Shown: positions 25,590 to 33,960 of the stretch, one piece after another
How the letters are laid out: each line of letters opens with the position of its first letter
Numbering within the stretch: the stretch's first letter is position 1
NCBI RefSeq assembly: GCF_019056515.1
Contig: NZ_CP064873.1
Location: forward strand, 372,001-436,000
Length of the DNA: 64,000 nucleotides
Direction of reading: 5' to 3'
DNA from: Microbacterium paraoxydans
GTDB lineage: Bacteria > Actinomycetota > Actinomycetes > Actinomycetales > Microbacteriaceae
The notes under the pieces: model-generated
The model's input: only the letters and a program-made list of their open reading frames with translations
What the model was told of the DNA's origin: nothing
Database searches by the model: none
Translations under genes and position numbers: made by a program

Positions 25590-26258
25590 ATGGCGCGATC
25601 GGATGCGCAGAACCGTGCGGCGCGGGAGCGCGCACGCGAGAACATCCTCCAGGCGGCGATCGAGGTCTTCAGCGAACGCGGCGTCGCCGGGGCGGGCATC
25701 GCCGAGATCACGCGTCGCGCCGGCGTCGCCCAGGGGTTGGTGAACTACCACTTCGGCGGCAAGGACCAGCTCGTCGCCGCGGTGATCGACCGGTGGTTCG
25801 AGACGGTGCTGGGGTTCGCGCAGGTCGAGGGCACGCCCGACGAGATGCTCGCCGCGATCATCGACGGGGCGATCGGCGCGACGGCCTTCGCGATGCCTCT
25901 GCAGCGTGCGGTGCTCGCCATGCAGCAGCAGCCGCTGACGCATCGGCTGTTCGCGGAGTCGGAGCAGCGATACGCGGACGGCGCGACGGCTGCCGAGGAT
26001 GCCGTGCGTGCGATGTTCCGTGCCCGAGGCGCCGAGGATCCGGCGCTGGAGGAGGTCATGCTCCGCAGCACCCTGGAGGGGGTGTTCGTGAAGTACTGCG
26101 TCTTCGGCGACACGTATCCGCTCGAGGACGCGCGGCGCTGGCTGCACCGCCGGTACGGTCTCCCGGAGCCGACTGCCGCGTTGCCGGGCGTGCCGACGCC
26201 GCACGAGGGCGAACCCCGGCCGCGGGCCACGGCGGCGCTGCGGACCGACGCGTCCTGA
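25590..26258 (+). CDS. TetR family regulator
   Basis: A 222-residue TetR regulator. The helix-turn-helix is at about residues 25-60 (ILQAAIEVFSERG, then ITRRAGVAQGLVNYHFGGKDQL in two parts). The C-terminal ligand domain is not diagnostic. GGGAGG lies ahead of the ATG. The only nearby candidate target besides itself is the divergent secreted metalloprotease. Ligand and regulon unknown. Confidence 0.9.
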   Translation: MARSDAQNRAARERARENILQAAIEVFSERGVAGAGIAEITRRAGVAQGLVNYHFGGKDQLVAAVIDRWFETVLGFAQVEGTPDEMLAAIIDGAIGATAFAMPLQRAVLAMQQQPLTHRLFAESEQRYADGATAAEDAVRAMFRARGAEDPALEEVMLRSTLEGVFVKYCVFGDTYPLEDARRWLHRRYGLPEPTAALPGVPTPHEGEPRPRATAALRTDAS

Positions 26259-26272
26259 GCCGCGGACCCGGA

Positions 26273-26929
26273 TCAGTCGAGGTGCATCCGCGCGAACGCG
26301 CCGAGCACGACCCGCTCCGACTGCACGAGGTACCGCTCCAACTCGGCGGCCCCGGCCTCGGCGCCCCGGGTCAGGAACGTGTCGAGGACGGCGCGGTTCT
26401 TCCGGACGAACGGCTCGTGCAGCGCGCGGGGGTCGTCGATCTTCAGGAACGCGAGGCGCAGCTCCGCCGCGACGTTCCGGTAGGTGCGGGCGAGACGCGG
26501 ACTGTCGGCGAGATCGACGAGCGCGACGTGGAACGCCATGTTCGCGCTGCCGACCGCGCGCCAGGCGGACGCGTCGTCGGCCGAGACGCCGGCGACGGCG
26601 GCCTCGGCCGCGGCGACCGCGTCGGTCATGCGCTGGACGGCGGGATGCTCGGGCTCGGACTGCCGCAGAGCCGTGCACTCGATGACGCGGCGGGCGCGGT
26701 AGATGTCGATGACGTCGGCGATCGTGGGAGAGGCGACCGAGACGCCGCGGTGCGGGATGTGCGCGACGAGCCCCTGTTCCGCGAGCACCCGGAACGCCTC
26801 GCGCAGGGTGTTGCGCGACACGTCGAAGCTCTCGGCCAGAGACGACTCCGACAGCCGGGAGCCCGGGGCGACGTCGCCGTCGATGATGCGCTGACGGAGC
26901 ACGTCGGCGAGCGGGCCCTGCTGGTTCAT
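26273..26929 (-). CDS. GntR family regulator with FCD domain
   Basis: A 218-residue GntR/FCD regulator: winged helix at residues 5-70 (LRQRIIDGDVAPGSRLSES) and a C-terminal FCD all-helical domain with metal-type residues (ADxxxFHVAL). The ATG at 26929 is chosen because a -10 TACGAT ends exactly six bases upstream, implying a leaderless mRNA, and longer frames would cross the operator. It is divergent from the 5-oxoproline operon, whose promoter carries a matching dyad. Probable effector is 5-oxoproline or a related acid, by context only. Confidence 0.9.
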   Translation of the reverse strand: MNQQGPLADVLRQRIIDGDVAPGSRLSESSLAESFDVSRNTLREAFRVLAEQGLVAHIPHRGVSVASPTIADVIDIYRARRVIECTALRQSEPEHPAVQRMTDAVAAAEAAVAGVSADDASAWRAVGSANMAFHVALVDLADSPRLARTYRNVAAELRLAFLKIDDPRALHEPFVRKNRAVLDTFLTRGAEAGAAELERYLVQSERVVLGAFARMHLD

Positions 26930-27000
26930 GCCTTCATCGTAGGGCGGCATCACGCCGATCATTACCGAAAAGCAATCGCGCTGTAGCACGACGGAAACAT

Positions 27001-27036
27001 GATTGTTGAACAATCAGGTTCTGTCCGTTCTACACT
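27001..27036 (+). promoter_or_regulatory. GntR operator and promoter of the 5-oxoproline operon
   Basis: GATTGTTGAACAATC (27001-27015) is a palindrome with perfect 7-base arms around one base, matching the TTGTnnnACAA form used by FCD-type GntR proteins. A -10 TACACT is at 27031-27036, with a TTGAAC -35-like hexamer inside the operator (27006-27011, 19-base spacer). The dyad lies 72 bases from the GntR start, so one site may serve both directions. Confidence 0.72.
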
Positions 27037-27077
27037 GGGGGTCACCCGACACCCACCAACGACGATGGGACCCCCCT

Positions 27078-28355
27078 ATGTCCGAGCAGTCCGCCCCCGC
27101 CCTCACCCCCGAGGACGAAGCCCGCGCCGCCCACGCGAAGAAGCGCGCCGGCCGCAGTGCCGTCATCGGCGCCATCTTCCTCATGGCCACGAGCGCCATC
27201 GGTCCGGGCTTCATCACCCAGACCGCGACGTTCACCGCCCAGATGGGAGCCGCGTTCGCGTTCGCCATCCTCGTGTCGATCCTCGTCGACATCGCGGTGC
27301 AGCTGAACATCTGGCGCATGATCACCTCGTCCGGCAAGCGGGCCGGCGAGCTCGCCAACAGCGCCATCCCCTTCTCCGGCCACGTCATCGCCGTCCTCGT
27401 CGTCATCGGCGGGCTCGCGTTCAACATCGGCAACATCGCCGGCGGCGGCCTGGGCCTGAACGCCCTCCTCGGCATCGATCCGAAGCTCGGCGGCGCGCTC
27501 ACGGCGGCCCTCGCGATCATCATTTTCCTCGTGAAGAAGGCCGGCAAGGTGATGGACGTCGTCCTCATCATCCTCGGCGTCGGCATGATCGTGATGACCC
27601 TCGTCGTCGCCCTCATCGCCCAGCCGCCCATCGGCGACGCCCTGCGCCAGACCTTCGTGCCCGACCAGCTCAACTTCGCCACCATCACGACGATCGTCGG
27701 CGGCACGGTCGGCGGCTACATCACCTACTCCGGCGCTCACCGCTACCTCGACTCCGGCCACGTGGGCCCGCAGTACGCGAAGCCCGTCATGCGCGCCGCC
27801 GCCAACGGCATCCTCGTGACCGGCATCATGCGCTACGTGCTGTTCCTCGCGATCCTCGGCGTGGTGGCCTCCGGCGTGGCGCTCGACCTCTCCTCGCAGG
27901 CCGCCAACCCGGCAGGGCAGGCGTTCGGTGCGGTGCTCGGCGACGCCGGTCTGCGGATCTTCGGCGCGATCTTCTGGGCCGCCGCGATCAGCTCGGTCAT
28001 CGGCGCCGCGTACACGTCGGCGACCTTCCTCTCGACGTTCACCGCGAAGCTCCGCGGGGGCTGGCCGCTGCAGCTCGCCACCGTCGCGTTCATCGTCGTG
28101 TCGCTGGCGGTCTACCTGGCGATCGGCACGGCCCCGGCCGCGATCCTCGTCTTCGTCGGCGGCTTCAACGGCCTGATCCTCCCCATCGGCCTGACGGTGT
28201 TCATGTACATCGGCTGGTTCCGCCGCGACCTGCTCGGCGACCGGAAGTACCCGATGTGGCTGCTCATCGCGGGCACCGTCGTGACCGCGCTCACCTGGTA
28301 CATGGGCGCCGTCTCGATCGGCCCCATCTTCGCCTTCCTCGGAATCGGAGCGTGA
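27078..28355 (+). CDS. Nramp-family related transporter without the canonical metal motif
   Basis: A 425-residue polytopic membrane protein of the Nramp/LeuT-fold superfamily with about eleven helices. In canonical Nramp proteins helix 1 carries DPGN; here the position reads IGPGFITQ (GPG at 42-44), lacking the metal-binding Asp and Asn. It is the first gene of the 5-oxoproline operon, as the Bacillus relative YcsG lies with pxp genes. It may carry 5-oxoproline or another organic substrate or ion instead of Mn or Fe; this is inference. ATG 27078 follows a GGGA site. Confidence 0.82.
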   Translation: MSEQSAPALTPEDEARAAHAKKRAGRSAVIGAIFLMATSAIGPGFITQTATFTAQMGAAFAFAILVSILVDIAVQLNIWRMITSSGKRAGELANSAIPFSGHVIAVLVVIGGLAFNIGNIAGGGLGLNALLGIDPKLGGALTAALAIIIFLVKKAGKVMDVVLIILGVGMIVMTLVVALIAQPPIGDALRQTFVPDQLNFATITTIVGGTVGGYITYSGAHRYLDSGHVGPQYAKPVMRAAANGILVTGIMRYVLFLAILGVVASGVALDLSSQAANPAGQAFGAVLGDAGLRIFGAIFWAAAISSVIGAAYTSATFLSTFTAKLRGGWPLQLATVAFIVVSLAVYLAIGTAPAAILVFVGGFNGLILPIGLTVFMYIGWFRRDLLGDRKYPMWLLIAGTVVTALTWYMGAVSIGPIFAFLGIGA

Positions 28356-28356
28356 C

Positions 28357-29121
28357 ATGGCGACCATCGACCTGAACTCGGACCTCGGCGAGAATGTCCC
28401 CGACCGGATCGTCAGCGACGACGCGAGCATGCTCGAGATCGTCACGAGCGCGAACGTGTCGTGCGGGTTCCACGCGGGCAGTCCGGAGGGGATCCGCGAG
28501 ACCTTGGCCGCGGCCGTCGCCGGGGGCGTCGTGATCGGCGCCCACCCCGGGTACCGCGACTACGAGAACTTCGGGCGCACGAAGGTCGACATCGACTCGG
28601 CCACGCTGCAGGCGCACGTGGAGTACCAGCTCGGTGCGCTCCTCGGGCTCACCGCGGCGGTCGGCGGGCGGGTCTCCTACGTCAAGCCGCACGGGGCGCT
28701 CTACAACACCATCGCCCGCGACGAGCGGCAGTCGAAGGACGTCGTGGCGGCCATCAAAGCGATCGACCCCTCGCTCGTGCTGCTCGGCCTCGCCGGCGGC
28801 GTCGTGCTCGACGTCGCCGAACGGGCCGGACTCGCAGTCGCCGCGGAGGCCTTCGCCGATCGCGCCTACCAGCCGGACGGTCAGCTCGTCTCCCGCACCG
28901 AGGAGGGGGCCGTGCTGCACGACCCCACCGCGGTGGCCGAGCGGATGGTGCGCCTGGCCGCGGACGGCGTGATCCGGGCGATCGACGGCACCGACGTGGC
29001 CGTGTCCGCGCAGTCGATCTGCGTGCACGGCGACAGCCCGGGCTCGGTCGCGATGGCGGCGGAGACGAAGCGCCTGCTGCAGGCGGAGGGCATCACCATC
29101 GCCCCGTTCGCCGGAGTCTGA
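28357..29121 (+). CDS. pxpA: 5-oxoprolinase subunit PxpA (LamB/YcsF family)
   Basis: A 254-residue LamB/YcsF protein, subunit A of the bacterial ATP-dependent 5-oxoprolinase PxpABC that opens 5-oxo-L-proline to glutamate. The start [10 protein letters not shown], the HAGSPEGIR and HPGYRD motifs and the [11 protein letters not shown] strand are family hallmarks. One base separates it from the transporter stop. The other subunits are two genes downstream as a fusion. Confidence 0.94.
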   Translation: MATIDLNSDLGENVPDRIVSDDASMLEIVTSANVSCGFHAGSPEGIRETLAAAVAGGVVIGAHPGYRDYENFGRTKVDIDSATLQAHVEYQLGALLGLTAAVGGRVSYVKPHGALYNTIARDERQSKDVVAAIKAIDPSLVLLGLAGGVVLDVAERAGLAVAAEAFADRAYQPDGQLVSRTEEGAVLHDPTAVAERMVRLAADGVIRAIDGTDVAVSAQSICVHGDSPGSVAMAAETKRLLQAEGITIAPFAGV

Positions 29122-29122
29122 C

Positions 29123-29923
29123 ATGGCCGTGCTCGCGACTCCCGCCCAGCTCGCCGACGCCCGCGCCGCTCGTGCGGCGCACCGCGCCGGCCACTCCGCC
29201 CCGACCAGCGGCGTCGCGCCGGGGCTGACCCAGGCGAACCTCATCGCGGTGCCCGCGGACTGGGCCTTCGAGACCCTCCTCTACGCGCAGCGCAACCCGA
29301 AGCCCTGCCCCGTCCTCGAGGTGATCGAGCAGGGGGAAGTGGAGTCGCGGCTCGCGCCGGGCAGCGACATCCGCACCGACATCGGGCGGTACCGCATCTG
29401 GCGGGACGGCGAGCTCGTGGAGGAGGTGTCCGACGCGACGGCGGCGTGGGACGAGCATCCCGACCTCGTCGCCTTCCTCATCGGCTGCAGCTTCACGTTC
29501 GAGACGGGGCTCGTCGAGGCCGGGATCCCGATCCGTCATCAGGAGCTCGGACGCAACGTGCCGATGTACCGCACGGCGGTGGACTGCACCCCGGCCGGAC
29601 GGCTGCGCGGCGAGATGGTGGTCTCCATGCGTCCGATCCCCGCGGACCGCGTGGCCGATGCCGTGCAGATCTCCGGGCGCACCCCGGCGGTGCACGGTGC
29701 GCCCGTGCACATCGGCGACCCGGCGTCGCTCGGTATCGCCGATGTGATGGCGCCGGACTTCGGGGACGCCCCCGAGATCCGCCCCGGCGAGATCCCCGTG
29801 TTCTGGGCGTGCGGCGTGACCCCGCAGGCGGCGATCATGGCGTCGAAGCCGCCGTTCGCCGTCACCCACGCCCCGGGCTACATGTTCATCACCGATGTGC
29901 CGGATGCGGAGTACCGGGTCTGA
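29123..29923 (+). CDS. DUF1445 family protein (YcsI / D-glutamate cyclase-like)
   Basis: A 266-residue DUF1445 protein. Family landmarks are [11 protein letters not shown] near residue 33, [10 protein letters not shown] near 118 and [10 protein letters not shown] near 232. The same domain occurs in the mammalian D-glutamate cyclase, which makes 5-oxo-D-proline, and in Bacillus YcsI beside pxp genes. An enzyme feeding D-glutamate into 5-oxoproline metabolism is therefore plausible, though many annotations say only putative hydro-lyase. Its stop overlaps the ATG of the next gene. Confidence 0.86.
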   Translation: MAVLATPAQLADARAARAAHRAGHSAPTSGVAPGLTQANLIAVPADWAFETLLYAQRNPKPCPVLEVIEQGEVESRLAPGSDIRTDIGRYRIWRDGELVEEVSDATAAWDEHPDLVAFLIGCSFTFETGLVEAGIPIRHQELGRNVPMYRTAVDCTPAGRLRGEMVVSMRPIPADRVADAVQISGRTPAVHGAPVHIGDPASLGIADVMAPDFGDAPEIRPGEIPVFWACGVTPQAAIMASKPPFAVTHAPGYMFITDVPDAEYRV

Positions 29924-31473
29924 TGCGCATCCTCACGGCCTCCGACAGCGCGCTGCTCGTCGAGGCGGACGACCTCGAGCAGGCCATGCGGCTGAATCTC
30001 GCATGGAGTGACGTGCCCGGTGTCCTGGAGCGCATCCCCGGTGCCCGCACCGTGCTCGTGCGCTTCGACCCGCACCGCACCTCGGCCGCCGCGCTCGCCG
30101 AGGCGCTCGCCGCGACCGAGGTCGACGCTGCGGCGCTGCCCGACGCGGGCGAGGTCACCATCCCGGTCCGCTACGACGGGGAGGATCTGGACGAGGCGGC
30201 CGCGCTCCTCGACGTCTCGGCGGAGGAACTGGTGGCCCGTCACCTCGCCGCCGACTGGCGCGTGGCCTTCTCCGGCTTCGCTCCCGGCTTCGGCTATGCC
30301 GTGAGCGGCGACCCTCTCTTCGACGTGCCGCGGCGGTCGTCGCCCCGCACCCGGGTGCCCGCCGGTTCCGTCGCCCTCGCCGGGGCGTTCAGCGGCGTGT
30401 ATCCGCGGGAGAGCCCCGGCGGCTGGCAGCTCATCGGCCGGACCGCCCTGGAGATGTGGGACATCGATCGCGACCCGCCGGCTCTGCTCGCGCCGGGCCG
30501 CCGCGTGCGCTTCGTGCGTGCGGAGCGGGAGTCGGTCGCGGCGTCGCCGGCATCGGCCGACGCGACGCGGGTCGCCCGTCGCGGGGACGGTCCGGCGGTC
30601 GAGGTCGTGCGACCGTCGCTGCAGCTCCTCGTGCAGGACGCGGGACGCCCCGGTTTCGCGGCGCTGGGCGTCTCGGCCTCCGGCGTCGCCGATCGGGTCG
30701 CGATGCACGCGGCGAACCGGGCCGTGGGCAACACGCCGGCGGCGGCTGTGCTGGAGAGCGTCGGCGGGGCCGTGCTGCGCTTCCACGGCGCAGGTGTGGC
30801 CGCCGTCACCGGGGCCACGGGTTCGCTCACGCTCACCGACGCCGACGGCATCGAGCGCACGCTCCTCCCCGGCGTGCCGTTCGCGACCGTCGACGGCGAC
30901 GAGCTCACGCTGGGCCATCCCGAGCGCGGTCTCCGGTCCGTGATCGCCGTCCGCGGCGGCTTCGCTCCGGCTGCGGCGCTCGACAGCCGCGCGACCGACA
31001 CGCTCGCCGGGCTGGGTCCCGCGCCGTTGGCCGCCGGCGATCTCCTTCCGATCGGGGCTGCCGCCGTGGCCGCCGTGGAGCCGGATCCGGTGCCGCGCGC
31101 CCTTCCCGCAGCCGGGGAGCTGGCCACGCTGGAGATCACGCTCGGGCCCCGCGACGACTGGTTCACCGCTGCCGGCCTCGACGCGCTCACCGGGCAGGAG
31201 TGGACGGTCACGCCGCGCTCCGACCGCGTGGGCATCCGCCTGCACGGCGACGTGCCCCTGGAACGCGCGGTCGGCGGCGAGCTGCCGAGCGAAGGCGCCG
31301 TGACCGGGGCCATCCAGGTGCCGCCGGACGGCCAGCCCGTGCTCTTCCTCCCCGATCATCCGCTCACCGGCGGCTATCCCATCATCGGTGCCCTCACCGA
31401 CCGCAGCCTCGACCTCGCCGCTCAGCTCCCGCCGGGCGTACGGGTGCGCTTCACCGTCAAGGAGACCTCATGA
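29923..31473 (+). CDS. 5-oxoprolinase PxpB-PxpC fusion (KipI-KipA / AHS1-AHS2)
   Basis: A 516-residue fusion. Residues 1-205 are the KipI/PxpB (AHS1) domain with WRVAFSGFAPGFGYAV and RSSPRTRVPAGSVALAG pieces; residues about 218-516 are the KipA/PxpC (AHS2) domain with VQDAGRPGFAALGVSASGVAD and PDHPLTGGYP. In E. coli these are separate genes. The same two domains form the carboxyltransferase of urea carboxylase, notable because a biotin carboxylase-BCCP gene follows directly. ATG 29923 overlaps the upstream stop and the downstream ATG overlaps its own. Confidence 0.93.
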   Translation: MRILTASDSALLVEADDLEQAMRLNLAWSDVPGVLERIPGARTVLVRFDPHRTSAAALAEALAATEVDAAALPDAGEVTIPVRYDGEDLDEAAALLDVSAEELVARHLAADWRVAFSGFAPGFGYAVSGDPLFDVPRRSSPRTRVPAGSVALAGAFSGVYPRESPGGWQLIGRTALEMWDIDRDPPALLAPGRRVRFVRAERESVAASPASADATRVARRGDGPAVEVVRPSLQLLVQDAGRPGFAALGVSASGVADRVAMHAANRAVGNTPAAAVLESVGGAVLRFHGAGVAAVTGATGSLTLTDADGIERTLLPGVPFATVDGDELTLGHPERGLRSVIAVRGGFAPAAALDSRATDTLAGLGPAPLAAGDLLPIGAAAVAAVEPDPVPRALPAAGELATLEITLGPRDDWFTAAGLDALTGQEWTVTPRSDRVGIRLHGDVPLERAVGGELPSEGAVTGAIQVPPDGQPVLFLPDHPLTGGYPIIGALTDRSLDLAAQLPPGVRVRFTVKETS

Positions 31474-33185
31474 CCTCTGTGCTGATCGCCAACCGCGGCG
31501 AGATCGCGGTCCGCGTGATCCGCGCGTGCGCCGAGGCCGGCTACACGTCGGTCGCCGTCTACGCCGATCAGGACGCGGATGCCCTTCACGTGCGGCTCGC
31601 GGACGAGGCGATCGGCCTCGACGGCGACACCGCGGCGACGACGTACCTGTCCATCGAGGCGCTGATCGACGCGGCTCGCCGCAGCGGCGCCGACGCCGTG
31701 CACCCCGGCTACGGCTTCCTGTCCGAGAGTGCTGCCTTCGCGCGGGCCGTCGAAGACGCCGGACTCGTGTGGATCGGGCCGTCGCCGGAGAGCATCGACG
31801 CGCTCGGCGACAAGATGACCGCGCGCCGGATCGCGCAGCGCGTCGGCGCCCCGCTCGCCGCGGGCACGGATCAGCCGCTGTCCGGGCCGCAGGAGGCGGT
31901 GGCGTTCGCCGAGGAGCACGGTCTGCCCATCGCCATCAAGGCCGCGTTCGGCGGCGGAGGCCGAGGGCTCAAGGTCGTCCGCGAGCTGTCGGAGGTCGCC
32001 GACGCGTTCGACGCGGCCACCCGCGAGGCGACCGCCGCGTTCGGCCGCGGGGAGTGCTTCGTGGAGCGCTTCCTGGAGAGTCCGCGGCACATCGAGGTGC
32101 AGGTGCTCGGCGACGGGCGCGGCGGCGTGGTCGTCGTGGGCGACCGCGACTGCTCGATGCAGCGCCGCAACCAGAAGCTCATCGAGGAGGCTCCTGCGCC
32201 CGGTCTGACGGCGGCGCAGCGGACGGCGTTCCACGACGCGGCACGGGCGATCTGTGCCGAGGTGCAGTACCGCGGCGCCGGCACGGTCGAGTTCCTCCTC
32301 GCCGCGGACGGCACGATCTCGTTCCTCGAGGTGAACACCCGGCTGCAGGTGGAGCACCCCGTGACCGAGGAGGTCACCGGGACCGACCTCGTCCGCGAGC
32401 AGTTCCGTATCGCGTTCGGCGAGGGGCCGTCGTTCACCGAGACCCCGGCGCCGACCGGGCATGCGTTCGAGTTCCGCATCAACGCCGAAGACCCCGGCCG
32501 CGGGTTCCTGCCCAGCCCCGGACGGGTGGACGGCCTGCGTATCCCCGGGGGACCCGGCGTGCGGTGGGACAGCGGCATCGAGGCCGGAGACACCGTGCAG
32601 CCCGCGTTCGACTCGATGATCGCGAAGCTCATCGTGCACGCGGACACCCGGGACGCGGCTCTCGTCCGTGCGCGTCGTGCGCTGCGGGAGCTCGCCGTCG
32701 AGGGCCCGGCGACCGTGATCCCGTTCGACCTCCGTGCCATCGACGACCCCGCGTTCGCGACCGCGACCTTCGCCGTGCACACCCAGTGGATCGAGACCGT
32801 GCTGCTCCCGGTACTGGAGGCGCAGCCACGCCCCGCGGTCGCCCCGGTCTCCGGGCTGCAGCGGTTCCCGGTGGAGATCGACGGCCGCCGCGTGATGCTC
32901 GGTCTGCCCGCGGAGCTGCTGGCGGGCATCGGCCGTTCGGCGGGAGAAGTCACGGCACCCGTGCCCTCGGCGGACCCCTCCGAGCTCCGGGCCCCCGCGC
33001 CGGGCACGCTCGTCCGCTGGCTCGTCGATGACGGGGCCACGGTGGCCGAGGGGGACCCGGTGGCCGTGCTCGACGCGATGAAGATGGAGACCACGGTCAC
33101 CGCGCACCGCGCCGGCACCCTCACCCCGCGCGCCGACACCGGCGCGACCCTCGCCGCCGACGCCCTCCTCGCCACGATCGCCTGA
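31470..33185 (+). CDS. Biotin carboxylase with fused biotin carboxyl carrier domain
   Basis: A 571-residue AccC-AccB fusion. Residues 1-440 are the ATP-grasp biotin carboxylase (VLIANRGEIAVRVIRAC, HPGYGFLSE, FGGGGRGLKVV, LEVNTRLQVEHPVTE). The C-terminal 75 residues are a BCCP domain with biotinyl Lys538 in AMKMET. It is shorter than acetyl/propionyl-CoA carboxylase alpha chains (near 590-660). No acyl-CoA carboxyltransferase is present; the nearest carboxyltransferase-like domains are the upstream PxpB-PxpC fusion, to which it is translationally coupled. It may carboxylate a 5-oxoproline-pathway substrate. Confidence 0.9.
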   Translation: MTSVLIANRGEIAVRVIRACAEAGYTSVAVYADQDADALHVRLADEAIGLDGDTAATTYLSIEALIDAARRSGADAVHPGYGFLSESAAFARAVEDAGLVWIGPSPESIDALGDKMTARRIAQRVGAPLAAGTDQPLSGPQEAVAFAEEHGLPIAIKAAFGGGGRGLKVVRELSEVADAFDAATREATAAFGRGECFVERFLESPRHIEVQVLGDGRGGVVVVGDRDCSMQRRNQKLIEEAPAPGLTAAQRTAFHDAARAICAEVQYRGAGTVEFLLAADGTISFLEVNTRLQVEHPVTEEVTGTDLVREQFRIAFGEGPSFTETPAPTGHAFEFRINAEDPGRGFLPSPGRVDGLRIPGGPGVRWDSGIEAGDTVQPAFDSMIAKLIVHADTRDAALVRARRALRELAVEGPATVIPFDLRAIDDPAFATATFAVHTQWIETVLLPVLEAQPRPAVAPVSGLQRFPVEIDGRRVMLGLPAELLAGIGRSAGEVTAPVPSADPSELRAPAPGTLVRWLVDDGATVAEGDPVAVLDAMKMETTVTAHRAGTLTPRADTGATLAADALLATIA

Positions 33186-33272
33186 CCCGTCCCCTCCCCC
33201 TCCCCATTCCGTCCCGCCCGCCCCGTCCGCCCCGTCCGCCCCGTCCGGCCCCTCCCCGTCCCGCCCCTCCGC

Positions 33273-33942
33273 GTGCGCAGTGCAAAAACGCCCCTCCCAC
33301 ATCCCTCAGACGCCCCTTTCCGATCCCGCACGCTCTGACCCCGGCAGCGCCCCCGCGTGAGAGTGCGATTACGTTCCTCCCGCCCGCGGGGAACGCCCGT
33401 TTCTGATCCCGCCCCCTCCGACCCGGGAATGTCTCCCGTGTGCGAGCGCGATTAAGTCCCTCCCACCCGCCGGGCACGCCCGTTTCTGATCCCGCCCCCT
33501 CTGACTAGGAAACGTCTCCCGCGTGCGAGTGCGATGACGTTCCCCCGATGTACCGGGCACGCCCGTTTCTGATCCCGCACCCTCTGGCCCGCGATGGTCC
33601 TCGCGTGCGAGCGCGGTTACGCCCCTCCCACCCGCCGGGGGCGCCCCTTTTCGACCCCGCACCGTGGGGGCCGGACCCGCGCGCACCGCGCGGGCCGGAT
33701 GTTCCTGTCTGGAGAGTGCAAAACCGGCCCTCCCGCAGCCCGGCACGGCCCCATTTCGATCCCGCACGCGACGCGGCCGACCAAGGCCGAGCGAGTGCGA
33801 AAACGCCCCCTCCTCGTGAGAGGAAGGGGCGTTTTCCATCCGGGACGTGAACGCCTCTGGCTCGCGCACCCCTCCGGCACCGGGTGCGAGTGCGAAAACG
33901 GGCCTCCGCGGAGTGCGGGAGGGGTGAAAACCGTCCCGCACG
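33273..33942. repeat. Tandem array of degenerate hairpin units, 83-base period
   Basis: About eight units follow one another in the 775-base gap between the biotin carboxylase and the uracil permease. Each starts like GTGCGAGTGCGAAAACG and ends like TTTCnGATCCCGCAC. The ATCCCGC core recurs at 33323, 33406, 33489 and 33572, three spacings of exactly 83, then 33654 (82), 33759 (105), 33838 (79) and 33933 (95). Units are partly self-complementary; the seventh is a near-perfect hairpin. Frames across it on both strands are repeat artefacts. Bases 33186-33272 before it are a pyrimidine-rich CCGTCC run. Confidence 0.85.
33799..33836. terminator. Strong hairpin in array unit 7
   Basis: GAAAACGCCCCCTCCTC (33799-33815) pairs with GAGGAAGGGGCGTTTTC (33820-33836) with one mismatch and a GTGA loop. 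The arms end in TTTT on one strand and TTTT again on the other (AAAA/TTTT), so it can serve as a two-way intrinsic terminator for the convergent carboxylase and permease genes. It looks like the best-preserved form of the 83-base unit. Confidence 0.82.
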
Positions 33943-33960
33943 CTTCAGGGGCCGCGGAAC

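Noticed and set aside
33369..33941. Open frames of 100-190 codons on both strands over the 83-base array
   Set aside because: The period of 83 is not a multiple of three and the predicted proteins are Arg/Pro/Gly repeats; they come from stop-poor repeat DNA.
33273..33942. CRISPR array
   Set aside because: The units diverge along their whole length, there are no unique spacers between constant repeats and no cas genes nearby.
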